A DNA stretch of 64,000 nt, taken from assembly GCA_016705325.1 (NCBI GenBank), contig JADIYJ010000017.1:1-64000 (forward strand), in the 5' to 3' direction. The notes beneath the pieces are model-generated. The model searched no databases. It had not been told where the DNA came from and was given only the letters and a program-made list of their open reading frames with translations. A program made the position numbers and the translations under genes. Shown here piece after piece: positions 7,169-17,500 of this stretch; position 1 is the stretch's first letter; each line of letters opens with the position of its first letter. The stretch is from Pseudomonadota bacterium (GTDB taxonomy: Bacteria > Pseudomonadota > Gammaproteobacteria > Steroidobacterales > Steroidobacteraceae).

Positions 7169-9497
7169 TCAGAACGTCTTGCCGAGGTAAAGGTAAAAAG
7201 CCCGTTCGCCTCCACTCGCGAGGCCCGCGGCCAGATAGACCGGGCCGAACGGGCTCTCGGCGCCGAGGAACAGGCTGCCGCCGGTTTCGAGGTCGCCAAA
7301 GTCGACATCATCGCGGGTCGCCCACACATTGCCGGCTTCCACCGAGAAGCCGATGTAGGCCGGGAACTCGAAGAAGCCCGTGCCGCCCCGGCTGATGCGG
7401 CGATACAGGATGGCGCGCGCGATGCCGTACTGGGTGCCCACCCTGGCGTCGGAAGCGAGCCCGGAGATGTCGAACAGTCCGCCGAGCGTAAAAAGTTCCT
7501 GCGGCGAGACGACCTGGTCGTCAAGGGCGGAACCGCCGTCCATCGACCACACCAGGCTGTAGCGACCGCGACTGCGTGCCAGTTGCCAGGATGCGCGGAC
7601 GATGTCCGCATCGCGCGTCGCGCCGAGCGATTCGCGGTCGGCAAGCCAGCTGGCCCGGAAGGCCTGGCCTTGCTTCGGGAAATAGCCGCTGTCGAGCCGG
7701 TCATAGCCGAAGTTCACGAAGGCACCACCGAGGTCGAAATCGGCTGTCGGCAGGCCGGGATCGCCGACCAGCACGTGGCTACTGCCATCGCCGCGCCGCA
7801 GACCCACCCGCACTTCTCCCCAGTTCGACAGCTCCGCACCCACTGCCAGCGACACCTCGGTGTCGCGAGTGCGATAACGCGCGAGCCGCTGACCTTCGTC
7901 GCTGACGATCTGCAGCGTGACTTGCTCGTAACGGAACGCCGGCGCGATGAAATAGGGCCGCCGCAGTGACAGCGGCTGGTAAAGCTCGGTCCGCAGCGTC
8001 GGCTCCTCGCCGATCTGGCCGTCGATGATCCATTCAGCGTCGAGCGCATTGACGTGCGTCATGCGCAGCTGTGCCGCTGCATTCGCCGTGGCGCCGCCTT
8101 CAAAATCGTTTTCCACGCCCACGCCGAGCCGCAGGAAGGTCGGGCCCCAGGACTTGCGGCGCAGGTCGATCTCCAGTCCGCGCTCGCCCGCATCGCTGCG
8201 GACGATGCGATAGTCGACGGATTCGAAATCGTCGAGGCGGTACTGCGAGGCGAGGCGTTCCTGCAATTCCGGGCCGGTCGAGTGGCTTGCCGGCCAGGTC
8301 GCCGAAGACGGCCTCGACTCGGTGCGCTTCTTCCTGCGACTGGGTGCCCGGGCGCACGAACGCGACCTGGACGGCGGGTTCCGCAGTGCGAGCCCGCTGT
8401 GCGACGTAGTGCTCGTAGTCAGCCGCGGACAACGACAGCGCTGCGAGCGCGGGGGCCTGCGCGCTGGCCGCCTTCCGTCCCTGCTCCATCACCTGCGGCA
8501 TCCGGCCGAAGTCGATCGCGGTCATCGCGCCGAGGTCGGGTTCGATGAGCACGTCACCCGGCTGCAGGTGCCTCTTGGATTCGAGCGTACTGCGCCGGAC
8601 CATGATGCCGACCATCTGGTTCGTGATGTCGAACGCGGAGCGCAACCCATCCCGCTGCGCCAGCGGAAAGCTCACGTCGACGACGATGAGCCGATCGACG
8701 CCCATGCTCTGCGCGAGTTCCACGGGCAGGTTGTCGACGAGGCCCCCATCCACGAGCAGCCGGCCGTTCATCTCGATCGGCGTGAGCACGCCCGGGGCCG
8801 ACATGCTCGCGCGCAGGACGGTCACCAGGTCGCCCTGCCCCATGACGACGGCCTCGCCCGTCTCGAGATCGGTTGCGAGCGCGCGGAAACGCGTCGGCAA
8901 CCGGTCGAAGTCCTGCACGTCGGCGACACGTGCCGTCGAATCACGCAACACCTGCGTGATCTTGTGGCCCTGCACCAGGCCGAGCGGAAGCACGACGCCT
9001 GCGCTCGTGTTCACGCCGAGCGCGCCCTTGGCGAGGATGTTGCGGTCGTCCTGCTTGCGGCGATAGGCACGCTCGCGGCGCGGCGCGCGATCCCGGATCA
9101 CTTCCTGCCAGTCGAGTTCGCGGAACACGCGCTCGATTTCGTCGCCGCTCAGGCCCGCGGCATAGAGCCCGCCAACGACCGCGCCCATGCTCGTGCCAGC
9201 GATTGCGTCGATCGGGATCTGCATTTCCTCGAGCATGCGGATCACGCCGACGTGGGCTGCGCCGCGGGCACCGCCACCGCTCAACACCAGCCCGATACGG
9301 GGCCGCGCGGGTTCGGATGCCACCGGTAGCGGCGCCCCTGGCACGTCGCTCTCCGCCGCTTTCACCTGCGCGGGCAAGCCACTAGCCATGCAGGCGATGA
9401 CGACGCAGGCCAACAGCGGACTCCGCGTCCACACCAGACGGGACGGGGATTGCAGTCGGTGGGCGCGCAAGCGGCGGGGCACGAATGGGATTCGCAT
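7169..9497 (-). CDS. Patatin-like phospholipase fused to outer-membrane beta-barrel, PlpD-like (frameshifted)
   Basis: An N-terminal signal peptide precedes a patatin domain with the oxyanion/nucleophile pair GLVLSGGGARGAAHVGV and GTSMGAVVGG, and the dyad Asp in VDGGLVDNLP. Then come a short POTRA-like linker and a C-terminal barrel of about 330 residues with alternating strands ending in a terminal Phe (FYLYLGKTF). This order matches PlpD, a type Vd autotransporter that presents a class A lipase. One extra base in a GGG run (8271-8273) breaks the frame; removing it joins PLDRP to ELQERLASQY and gives about 775 residues. ATG 9497 has GGAG six bases upstream. A TACCAT -10 candidate lies at 9521-9526. 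Confidence 0.86.
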
Positions 9498-9520
9498 TGC
9501 CAGCTCCAGAAGGTGCGGCG

Positions 9521-9529
9521 ATGGTAGCA
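9521..9529 (-). promoter_or_regulatory. Putative extended -10 for the patatin gene
   Basis: On the minus strand this reads TG-C-TACCAT, an extended -10 resembling TGnTATAAT. It predicts a start about 16 bases before the ATG at 9497, leaving room for the GGAG ribosome site. The same 14-base string recurs before the agmatine deiminase gene. No convincing -35 is seen. Confidence 0.4.
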
Positions 9530-9610
9530 AACGTCGACTCCACTCCTGCGCCGGGTCGGTGATAATGGCCGGCGACACTGCATCCCGCGCCACCGCTGAA
9601 TCCCACCTCC

Positions 9611-11713
9611 ATGACATTGCTGAGTTTTCCATCGGCACGCGGCCTGGCGTGCCTCATCGCTGGCGCGGGCATCACCGCAGCCGCAGCTGCACCGGCAGCG
9701 TCGCCGCCGCTCGAGGTCATCGTCGTGACCGCGCAACGGCAACCCGTGGCAGCGCTCGCGACACCCCTCAGCATCGGCCGCGTCGACCGGGACGCCATCG
9801 AACTGCTTGGCGCCACGCACAGTTCCGAGGCGCTCAACCGCGTGCCCGGCGTGATGGTGCAGCGTGGCAGCGGACAGGAAAGCCTCACCGCGATCCGCTC
9901 ACCGGTGCTGACCGGCGCCGGCTCGTGCGGCGCGTTCCTGTTCCTGGAAAACGGCGTACCGATCCGCCCTGTGGGCTTCTGCAACGTCAACGAGATGCTC
10001 GAGATCAACACCGAGCAGGCGGATGCGATCGAAATCCTGCGCGGCACCGGATCGGCGCTCTACGGCTCGAATTCCGTGCACGGCACGATCAACGTGCTGC
10101 AGGACGCTCCACCGGACCTGCCACGCTGGCAGCTCGGACTCGGCCTGGGCCCGGACCAGTACACGCGCGGCAGCCTGGTCGCCTCGCACCAGGGCGAGAC
10201 CACTGCTTCTGGCATCAAGGCGCTGTACACGCACGACGGCGGCTGGCGTGACCAGTCCGGTTTCGACGAGGGCAAGCTCAACGCCACGCTCACGACCGGC
10301 GCGGAAGGCAGCATTCCCTCGCGGTTCGACCTCGCGGCGACGAAGCTCGAACAGGAGACGGCCGGATTCATCCTGGGCAAGAACGCTTATCGCGACCCCG
10401 ACTTGCGCGAACAGAACCTGAACCCGGAGGCCTATCGCAACGCCAACGCCGTGCGGCTCACGGGCCTCGTGCAGCCGCAGACTTCCCTGCCCGGGCAACT
10501 GGAACTGCGGCCCTACCTGCGTACGTCGCGCATGGACTTCCTGCAGCACTTCCTCCTCGGCCAACCCGTCGAACGCAACGGCCAGGAAAGCGCAGGCGTG
10601 ATGACGAGCTTCGATTGGGATCTCGGTGATCGCGTCTCGCTCATCACCGGACTCGACCTCGAGTGGGCGGATTCGTTCCTGGTCGAGGACCAGGAGGGCC
10701 CAACGACAGGCGGCAGCCCGGCCGCCAATGCGATCCGTCCAGCCGGCCTGCACTACGACTACAGCGTGACGTCCAACGTGGCCGGCGGCTACGCGCAGCT
10801 CGACTATGCATTGACACCCTCCCTGCACGCGGGTGCGGGCGTGCGCGTGGAATACGTCAACTACGACTACGACAACCACATGCTCGCCGGCAACACGGAC
10901 GAGAACGGCGTGCCGTGCCTGCCGGCGGGTTGCCTGTACAGCCGGCCGGCCGATCGCAGCGATTCCTTCACCAACGCGGCACCCAAGCTCAGCCTGCGCT
11001 GGGACGCGGCCACAGGCCTGATGCTGTATGCCAACGCATCGCGCGGGTTCCGTCCGCCGGAAATGACCGAGCTCTACCGGTTGCAGCGCAATCAGTCGGT
11101 CGCCGACCTCGATTCCGAGCAGGTGGATGCTTATGAAATCGGCCTGAAGTTCGCGCGCGGAAACTGGCGCGGCGAAATCGCCGGGTTCGACATGCGCAAG
11201 GACAACGTCATCCTCCGCGATTCGAACGGCTTCTACGTGAGCCAGGGTCGCACCTCGCACGAAGGCGTGGAGTACACGCTGACGTGGCAGGCGCTTAACG
11301 TGCTCTCCGCAACTGTCGCTGGCACGCACGCCAGGCATCGCTACGAGTTTTCCCGCGCTATCGAGGGCGGCGAGACAATCACAGCAGGCAACGACGTGGA
11401 CACAGCGCCGCGCGACCTGTTGCGTGCCGCGCTCGAGTTCCGGCCATTGCCCGCGGTGGCCGCAGAAGCTGAATGGCTCGTGGTGGGCGACTACTTCGTC
11501 GACGCCGCCAATGCGCATCGTTACACCGGCCACGAACTGCTGAACCTCCGGGCGCGCTGGAATTTCGTGCCACGCTGGTCGCTGACGTTGCGCGTGAACA
11601 ATGCGCTCGACCGCGCGTATGCAGACCGAGCCGACTTTGCGTTCGGCAACTACCGCTATTTTCCGGGACGCCCGCGCTCGGTGTTTGCGGAGCTGAGCTG
11701 GCAAGCCCAATGA
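9611..11713 (+). CDS. TonB-dependent outer-membrane receptor
   Basis: 700 residues. A signal peptide (about 1-27) is followed by a TonB-box-like EVIVVTA at 35-41, the plug domain (LNRVPGVMVQRG, IEILRGTGSALYGSNSVHGTINV) and a 22-strand-type barrel with the terminal aromatic signature. These receptors take up siderophores, cobalamin or other scarce ligands using TonB-ExbBD energy. GSCGAFLFLENGVPIRPVGFCN inside the plug holds a Cys pair. No Fur box or cobalamin riboswitch is evident in the 113 bp upstream. It is convergent with cysG, and the substrate cannot be assigned. Confidence 0.93.
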   Translation: MTLLSFPSARGLACLIAGAGITAAAAAPAASPPLEVIVVTAQRQPVAALATPLSIGRVDRDAIELLGATHSSEALNRVPGVMVQRGSGQESLTAIRSPVLTGAGSCGAFLFLENGVPIRPVGFCNVNEMLEINTEQADAIEILRGTGSALYGSNSVHGTINVLQDAPPDLPRWQLGLGLGPDQYTRGSLVASHQGETTASGIKALYTHDGGWRDQSGFDEGKLNATLTTGAEGSIPSRFDLAATKLEQETAGFILGKNAYRDPDLREQNLNPEAYRNANAVRLTGLVQPQTSLPGQLELRPYLRTSRMDFLQHFLLGQPVERNGQESAGVMTSFDWDLGDRVSLITGLDLEWADSFLVEDQEGPTTGGSPAANAIRPAGLHYDYSVTSNVAGGYAQLDYALTPSLHAGAGVRVEYVNYDYDNHMLAGNTDENGVPCLPAGCLYSRPADRSDSFTNAAPKLSLRWDAATGLMLYANASRGFRPPEMTELYRLQRNQSVADLDSEQVDAYEIGLKFARGNWRGEIAGFDMRKDNVILRDSNGFYVSQGRTSHEGVEYTLTWQALNVLSATVAGTHARHRYEFSRAIEGGETITAGNDVDTAPRDLLRAALEFRPLPAVAAEAEWLVVGDYFVDAANAHRYTGHELLNLRARWNFVPRWSLTLRVNNALDRAYADRADFAFGNYRYFPGRPRSVFAELSWQAQ

Positions 11714-11732
11714 CCGCCAGCGCGGCCGATCG

Positions 11733-13172
11733 TCAAGCCGCTGCCCGTAACGCGCGCCAATAAGCAGGTGCCGAGCCGAACCAGTGCAGTTTTTCGGCCA
11801 GGGCGGTCACCTCGCCCACGATGACCAGGGCAGGCGACTGCACGGCGGCAGCGCGTCCGGCATCCTCGAGTTCGGCGAGGGTCGCGAGCACCACGCGCTG
11901 ATTCGAGCGCGAACCGTTTTCAACAATGGCCACCGGCGTCGAAGGCGCGCGTCCGTGCTGCACCAGCTGGTCGCGAATGGTGCCGAGCCCCGCCACTCCC
12001 ATGTAGAGCGCCAGCGTCTGCCGCTCCTTTGCCAGCGTGGCCCAGTCGAGGCCGCCCATCGAGTCGAGGCTGTGCGCCGTCACGAACCGCACGGACTGCG
12101 CGTGCTCACGATGCGTGAGCGGGATTCCGGCGTAAGCGCCACAGGCGATGGCTGCCGTGATGCCCGGCACGACCTCGAAAGGAATGCCATGCTGCTCGAG
12201 GAATTCCAGCTCCTCGCCGCCGCGGCCGAAGATGAACGGATCGCCGCCTTTCAAGCGTACTACGCGCCGGCCGCACCGCGCCTGCTCCAGCAGCAACTCG
12301 TTGATGCGGCCCTGCGCGACGGAGTGGCCGCCGGCCATCTTGCCGACGCAGATGCGGTCCGCATCGCGCCGCGCGAGGCTCAGCACTTCGTCGGCGACCA
12401 GCCGGTCGTGCAGGATCACGTCCGCTTCCTGCAGGGCCCGCAGTGCGTTCAGGGTGAGCAGCCCGGCATCGCCCGGCCCGGCGCCGACCAGCACGACACT
12501 GCCGCGCCGCGGCGCATCGGCGTACTGCAAGGCGCGCGCGAGCTCTCGTTCTGCACCCGGCAGGTCATTGGTGCGCACCAGCGCGGACACCTGTCCGCGC
12601 AGCACTGCCTCGTAAAAGCGGCGACGCGCACTGACGTCGGGCAGCCTGCCCTTGATCCTTGCGCGCCAACGTTGCAGCAGCCCTGCGAGCTGGCCGAACG
12701 ACCCGTCGAGCAGTGACTCGAGCCGCTCGCGCACAAGCCGCGCCAGGACCGGGGCGACACCGCCGGTCGAAATCGCGATGACCAGGGGCGAGCGGTCGAC
12801 GATCGCAGGCACGATGAAGCTCGAGAGCTCCGCCACGTCGACGACATTGACGAGCACGTTGCGTTCGCGACCGGCGGCCGCGACCGCTGCATTCACGGCA
12901 CGATCGTCGGTCGCTGCGACGGCAAGTACGGCGCCTTCGAAGTGCCGCGGATCGAATGGCTCGCGATGGACCGCGATGGCCGGATTCTCGCGCAGCCATG
13001 GGGTCACTTCGGGCGCGACGAGCCGCACCCGTGCACCGGCCTCGAGCAGCAGTCGCACTTTCCGCTCGGCCACGGCACCGCCGCCGACGACAAGGACGCA
13101 GCGGTCCCGCAGGTCGGCAAAGAGCGGGAAATAGCGCACGTCAGCCCTCGAGGCCGTGGATGCCGCATTCAC
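11733..13172 (-). CDS. cysG: Siroheme synthase (trifunctional CysG)
   Basis: 479 residues with both CysG modules. Residues 1-200 form the NAD-dependent precorrin-2 dehydrogenase/ferrochelatase part (VLVVGGGAVAERKVRLLLEAGA, then AISTGGVAPVLARLVRERLE). Residues 215-460 are the SAM-dependent uroporphyrinogen III methyltransferase (LVGAGPGDAGLLTLNALRAL, then VVRLKGGDPFIFGRGGEE and PGITAAIACGAYAGIPLTHR). It makes the siroheme needed by CysI, and sits last in the cys operon, overlapping cysH by 32 bp. Full length, no odd features. Confidence 0.97.
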   Translation of the reverse strand: MNAASTASRADVRYFPLFADLRDRCVLVVGGGAVAERKVRLLLEAGARVRLVAPEVTPWLRENPAIAVHREPFDPRHFEGAVLAVAATDDRAVNAAVAAAGRERNVLVNVVDVAELSSFIVPAIVDRSPLVIAISTGGVAPVLARLVRERLESLLDGSFGQLAGLLQRWRARIKGRLPDVSARRRFYEAVLRGQVSALVRTNDLPGAERELARALQYADAPRRGSVVLVGAGPGDAGLLTLNALRALQEADVILHDRLVADEVLSLARRDADRICVGKMAGGHSVAQGRINELLLEQARCGRRVVRLKGGDPFIFGRGGEELEFLEQHGIPFEVVPGITAAIACGAYAGIPLTHREHAQSVRFVTAHSLDSMGGLDWATLAKERQTLALYMGVAGLGTIRDQLVQHGRAPSTPVAIVENGSRSNQRVVLATLAELEDAGRAAAVQSPALVIVGEVTALAEKLHWFGSAPAYWRALRAAA

Positions 13173-13896
13173 GCTTCAGGCCGAAGAAGCGCGTCGCCTC
13201 GGCGTCGCCGGCCTCCGCCAGCGTGCGGGTGGTGTGCCAGTCGCCGATCGAGACGTATCCCTCGTGCCAGAGGGGGTGGTACGGCAGCGCGTGCTGGCGC
13301 AGGTAGTCGAAGACCTGGCGGTCGGTCCAGTCGAAGATCGGCTGCACCTTCCAGCGGCCATCGCGCCACTCGAGCGGCCGGATGCGGCTGCGGGTCGTGG
13401 CCTGGTCGCGGCGCAGGCCCGCGAACCACGTGTTCACGCCGAGTTCACGCAGCGCGCGCTGCATCGGCTCGGTCTTGCGCACTGCGTTGTAACGGTCGAT
13501 ACCGTCGAGACCCTGCTCCCAGAGACGGCCGTGGCGTGCTTCGAGCCAGGCTGGCGACACCCGCGGCTGAAAGACCTTGAGATTCAGTTCCAGTCGCTCG
13601 ACCAGGTCGTCGACGAAGCGGTACGTCGCGGGAAACAGGTAGCCCGTATCGACCAGGACGACCGGCAAGGACGGCAACTGGCGGGTCACCATGTGCAGCG
13701 ACACGGCCGCCTGGGCGCCGAAGCTCGACGACAGCGCAGGTTCGCCCGGCAGGTTCGCCACGGCCCAGCGCACGCGCTCCTCCGCGCTCATGCGCTCGAG
13801 ATCACTGTTGACCTCGTCCATGACGGCCGGCTCGTGCATTGCCCGGCCCGGATCCCATGCGAGCGCTCTCATACTGGCCATTCCTCCGCGACTCAT
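13141..13896 (-). CDS. cysH: Phosphoadenylyl-sulfate (PAPS) reductase
   Basis: 251 residues. It reduces PAPS to sulfite with thioredoxin. SSSFGAQAAVSLHMV is the PP-loop-like nucleotide site, LVDTGYLFPATYRFVD follows, and the C-terminal ECGIH motif holds the catalytic Cys. The paired cysteines of the iron-sulfur APS-type enzyme are absent (RYNAVRKTEPM stands in that place), so this is the PAPS type. The start at 13896 overlaps the cysI stop as ATGA; an internal ATG is also possible. No cysDNC genes lie in this window, so APS kinase must be elsewhere. Confidence 0.95.
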   Translation of the reverse strand: MSRGGMASMRALAWDPGRAMHEPAVMDEVNSDLERMSAEERVRWAVANLPGEPALSSSFGAQAAVSLHMVTRQLPSLPVVLVDTGYLFPATYRFVDDLVERLELNLKVFQPRVSPAWLEARHGRLWEQGLDGIDRYNAVRKTEPMQRALRELGVNTWFAGLRRDQATTRSRIRPLEWRDGRWKVQPIFDWTDRQVFDYLRQHALPYHPLWHEGYVSIGDWHTTRTLAEAGDAEATRFFGLKRECGIHGLEG

Positions 13897-15560
13897 GCCG
13901 CCTGCGCCCCCACCAGGCCCGCACGCCAGGCGAAGTCGCCGAAACCTTCGCCCTCCAGGCGCTCTCCGGCATACCGCCTGAACGCCGCGTCCAGTGCCGC
14001 GACGAGCGTCGGCTCGTCGACGTTCTCGAGGTGCAGTGCATTGAGACGCTGCCCCTTGCCGTCGCCACCGTAGAACAGGTTGTAGCGCCCCGGCGCCTTG
14101 CCCACGAGCGCGACTTCCGCGAGATAGGGTCGCGCACAGCCGTTCGGGCAGCCCGTGATGCGCAGCACCAGCGGCGCACCGGCCAGCCCGTTCGCAGCGA
14201 GTCGTTCGTCGACCAACTGAGCCAGCCGCGGCAGGTAACGCTCGGCCTCGGCCATCGCCAGTGCGCAGGTTGGCAACGCGACGCAGGCCAGCGCGTTCAG
14301 TGCAACGGGTGTCGCCCGTGCGTGCCGGTCGAGGCCGTAGCGAACGACCAGGGCGTCGATGAACGCACGGGCGTTCGCATCCACATTGGCGATCGTCAGG
14401 TTCTGGTTCGGCGTGAGACGGAAATCGCCGCGGTGCACCCTGGCAATCTCACGCAGGCCGGTCAGCCACGGACCCTTGGCCGTATCGGCGACGCGACCGG
14501 CTTCGATGCGCAGCGTCAGGTGCCAGCGACCGTCGCACCCTTCAGTCCAGCCGAAGCGATCCCCGGTAGTCTCAAACTTGTAGGGGCGCGCGGGCTCGAG
14601 CGCGAAACCCTGCCGCCGCGTAATCTCCGCGACGAACCACTCGAGGCCGCGGTCTTCGATCGTGTACTTGAGACGGGCGCGCTTGCGCACGGCACGGTTG
14701 CCGAAGTCGCGCTGGGTGGTGAGGACGGCCTCGGCCACGGCCAGCAACTGCTCGGGCTTGAGGAAGCCGGCGACGTCGGCAACGCGCGGGTGCGTCTCGG
14801 CATCATTGTGCGTGGCGCCCATGCCGCCGCCGACGGTGAGATTGAAGCCCTGCAGCTCGCCGTTCTCGATGATGGCGATGAAGCCGAGGTCGTGCGCGAA
14901 GACATCCACGTCGTTGACGGGCGGCACGACGATCGCGGCCTTGAACTTGCGCGGCAGGTAAGTCGCGCCGTAAAGCGGCTCGACCTCCGCCTCGGTCGAG
15001 ACCACTTTCTCGCCGTCGAGCCAGATCTCGTGGTAGGCGTTCGTCTGCGGCAGCAGGTGCTCCGAGAGTTTCTTCGCCCAATCGTGCACGACCGGGTGCA
15101 CACTCGTCTCGACCGGGTTCGCGCTCGCCATCACGTTGCGGTTGACGTCGCCGCAGGCGGCGATGGTGTCCATCAGCGCGGCATTGATCGCCTGCATCGT
15201 CGCCTTGAGCTCAGTCTTGATCACGCCGTGGAACTGGAAGGCCTGCCGCGTCGTGATGCGCAGCGTGCCATTGGCATAGCGGCGTGCAATTTCGTCGAGC
15301 TGCAGCCACTGCGCGGGCGTGCAGACGCCGCCCGGCAGCCGGGTGCGGAGCATGAAGCTGTACGCGGGCTCGAGCTTCTGGCGCCGACGCTCGTCGCGGA
15401 TGTCGCGATCGTCCTGCTGGTAGCTGCCATGGAACTTGATCAGGACGGTGTCGTCCTCGCGGATCGCGCCGGTCAGCGGGTCCTGCAGGCTCTCGACCAG
15501 CGTGCCGCGCAGGTGGCGGCTGTTGCGCTTGATGCGTTCGACGGGTGATTGCTCGGACAT
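13893..15560 (-). CDS. cysI: Sulfite reductase hemoprotein beta-component
   Basis: 555 residues, the normal length. CysI carries siroheme and a 4Fe-4S cluster and reduces sulfite to sulfide with electrons from CysJ. Two ferredoxin-like half domains are present (LMLRTRLPGGVCTPAQW and the C-terminal equivalent). Cluster cysteines lie in ACVALPTCALAMAEAE and TGCPNGCARPY. It is preceded by cysJ (11 bp gap) and overlaps cysH by 4 bp. Confidence 0.97.
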   Translation of the reverse strand: MSEQSPVERIKRNSRHLRGTLVESLQDPLTGAIREDDTVLIKFHGSYQQDDRDIRDERRRQKLEPAYSFMLRTRLPGGVCTPAQWLQLDEIARRYANGTLRITTRQAFQFHGVIKTELKATMQAINAALMDTIAACGDVNRNVMASANPVETSVHPVVHDWAKKLSEHLLPQTNAYHEIWLDGEKVVSTEAEVEPLYGATYLPRKFKAAIVVPPVNDVDVFAHDLGFIAIIENGELQGFNLTVGGGMGATHNDAETHPRVADVAGFLKPEQLLAVAEAVLTTQRDFGNRAVRKRARLKYTIEDRGLEWFVAEITRRQGFALEPARPYKFETTGDRFGWTEGCDGRWHLTLRIEAGRVADTAKGPWLTGLREIARVHRGDFRLTPNQNLTIANVDANARAFIDALVVRYGLDRHARATPVALNALACVALPTCALAMAEAERYLPRLAQLVDERLAANGLAGAPLVLRITGCPNGCARPYLAEVALVGKAPGRYNLFYGGDGKGQRLNALHLENVDEPTLVAALDAAFRRYAGERLEGEGFGDFAWRAGLVGAQAA

Positions 15561-15571
15561 GCTCGCTCCGC

Positions 15572-17402
15572 TCAGTACACGTCGCGCAGGTAGCGGCGGT
15601 CATCCGCCAGCCTGCGCACGCAGTCGCCCGCGTCGTCACGGCTCGTGCCGCCATGCTTCATGACGATGTCGATCAGCGCCGCATTCACGTCGGGCGCCAT
15701 CTGCTCGGCGTCGCCGCAGACGTAGAGGTACGCGCCGTTCTCGAGCCATGCATACAGGTCCTTGCCGACGCGGCGCAGGCGGTCCTGCACGTACTCGCGG
15801 GGAATACTGCGGTCGCGCGAAAACGCGAGGTCGCAGCGGCTCAGCACACCGCGCTTCACCGCATCCTGCCATTCCGCCTGGTACAGGAATTCGCTCTGGA
15901 AGTGACGCGCACCGAAGAAGAGCCAGTTGCGTCCGGTGGCGCCCTGCGCCTCGCGGTGCTGCACGAAGCCACGGAACGGGGCGACACCCGTACCGGGGCC
16001 GATCATGATCACGTCGCGCGACGTGTCGGCCGGCAGACGGAAGCGCTCGTTCTGTTCGACGAAGACCCGTGCCCTGGCCTGCTCGCCCTGCAGGCTGGCG
16101 AGAAATCCTGAGGCCGCGCCCGTGCGGCGCTTGCGCTCGAGTTCGTAGTCCACCAACGCGACGGTCAGGTGCGCTTCCTCACCGACTGCTTCCTGGCTGG
16201 ACGCGATCGAATACAGCCGCGGCGCCAGCGGGCGCAGCGCCTGCACGAAAGCCCTTGCATCCCATTCGCCAGGGTGACGCTGCAGCACGTCGACGACCTG
16301 CAGGTCTTTCAAGCGTGCGGCGCAGGTCGGCCTCACGGCCGGGCAGCAGCACGTCGGCGAGCCGCGCGTCCTGCGAGCGCTCGGCCTGCTGCGATAGAAA
16401 CGGCCGCGTCAGGCGCGTGAGTTCACGCCCTGTCGTGAGCCATTCATGCAGCGGCTTCGCGGTACCGTCGAGCTCGACGGCCTGCTCGCCGTCGAGGCGC
16501 AACGCTTGCAGCACTTCGCGCACGACGACTGGCGGATTCTCGTGCCACACGCCGAGCGCATCGCCCGGCGCATACGTGAGACCCGAACCCGCGAGGCTGA
16601 TCTCGAGGTGCCGGACTTCCCTGGTTGCGCCGCGTCCGGTCAGCGAGTGGTTCGCGATCACTTCGGCCGCGAACGGCTGCTCGCGCGAGAACTGCGGTTC
16701 GACAGGAGCCGTGCGCAACCGCGTGACGGTCGCCGACTGCGCACTGCCGCCCAGCGTGTCACGGGCCCCGTTGACGACACGATCGAGCCACGCATTGGCC
16801 AGGGTGTCATAGTCGACGTCGCAGTCGACACGATCGAGCAGACGCTTCGCGTCGAGCGCCGCCAGGCGGTCGTCGACCTGCCGGCCGGTCTCGCAGAATT
16901 TCGGATAACTCGAGTCGCCGAGCGCCAGCACGGAGTACGAGAGCTGGTCGAGCATCGGCGCGCGCTTCGACTGCAGAAACTCGAGGAATCCGCGAGCGTC
17001 GTCCGGCGGGTCGCCGTCGCCCTGGGTGCTGACGACGACCACGAACATGCGCTCACGCACGAGGTCCTTGAGCGGGTAGCTGCCCGACGCGTAGACGCGC
17101 GTCGCGAGCCCGGCAGACTCGGCGGCGCGAGCGAGACGTTCGGCGATGCGCTTGCCGTTGCCGGTCTGCGACCCGTAGACGATCGTCAGGCGCGCGGCGG
17201 GCTCCTGCCTCGCAGACGGGGTCGCTACGACGACGCCAGCCGATGCGCCGCGCGTGACGCGTTCATGAGCCACGCCGGCGGCGAAGCCCGACAACCACTG
17301 GAGCGTGGACGGTTCCAGCCCTTCGACGACACGCAGCAGCAACTCTGTCCGCTCGGGGTCGAACGGGCCGAGGGGCAGCGTCGTCACGATGTTGGCGCTC
17401 AT
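15572..17402 (-). CDS. cysJ: Sulfite reductase flavoprotein alpha-component (frameshifted)
   Basis: CysJ passes electrons from NADPH through FAD and FMN to CysI. The N-terminal flavodoxin domain has YGSQTGNGKRIAERLA, GDGDPPDDARGF and LGDSSYPKFCETG. The FAD part has RLYSIASSQ, and the NADPH part has GPGTGVAPFRGFVQHR and ends RYLRDVY as in known CysJ. The two halves lie in different frames; one extra base near 16317-16325 separates LPGREADLR from ARLKDLQVVDVLQ. Correcting it gives 609 residues, matching E. coli CysJ. ATG 17402 has GAGGAAT upstream. The rest of the operon is intact, so an assembly indel is likelier than loss. Confidence 0.9.
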
Positions 17403-17454
17403 GGCATTCCTCGCCCGCGAACTGTTTGCGGGGAAGTGAATGCTAGGGAGCGAC

Positions 17455-17478
17455 ACCCGGCCGGCGGAAAGGCCGGGT
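17455..17478 (-). terminator. Hairpin between the AgmX-cluster end and cysJ
   Basis: A perfect 8-bp stem (ACCCGGCC with GGCCGGGT) closes an 8-base loop, 23 bp after the AgmX-domain gene stop and 53 bp before cysJ. No U-run follows, so intrinsic termination would be weak; it could instead be part of the cys leader. Confidence 0.4.
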
Positions 17479-17500
17479 GGTTATGGACTCAGAACGGGTC

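Noticed and set aside
9498..9610. Cobalamin riboswitch or Fur box before the TonB-dependent receptor
   Set aside because: No conserved B12-box core and no A/T-rich 19-base palindrome can be seen in this 113 bp gap.
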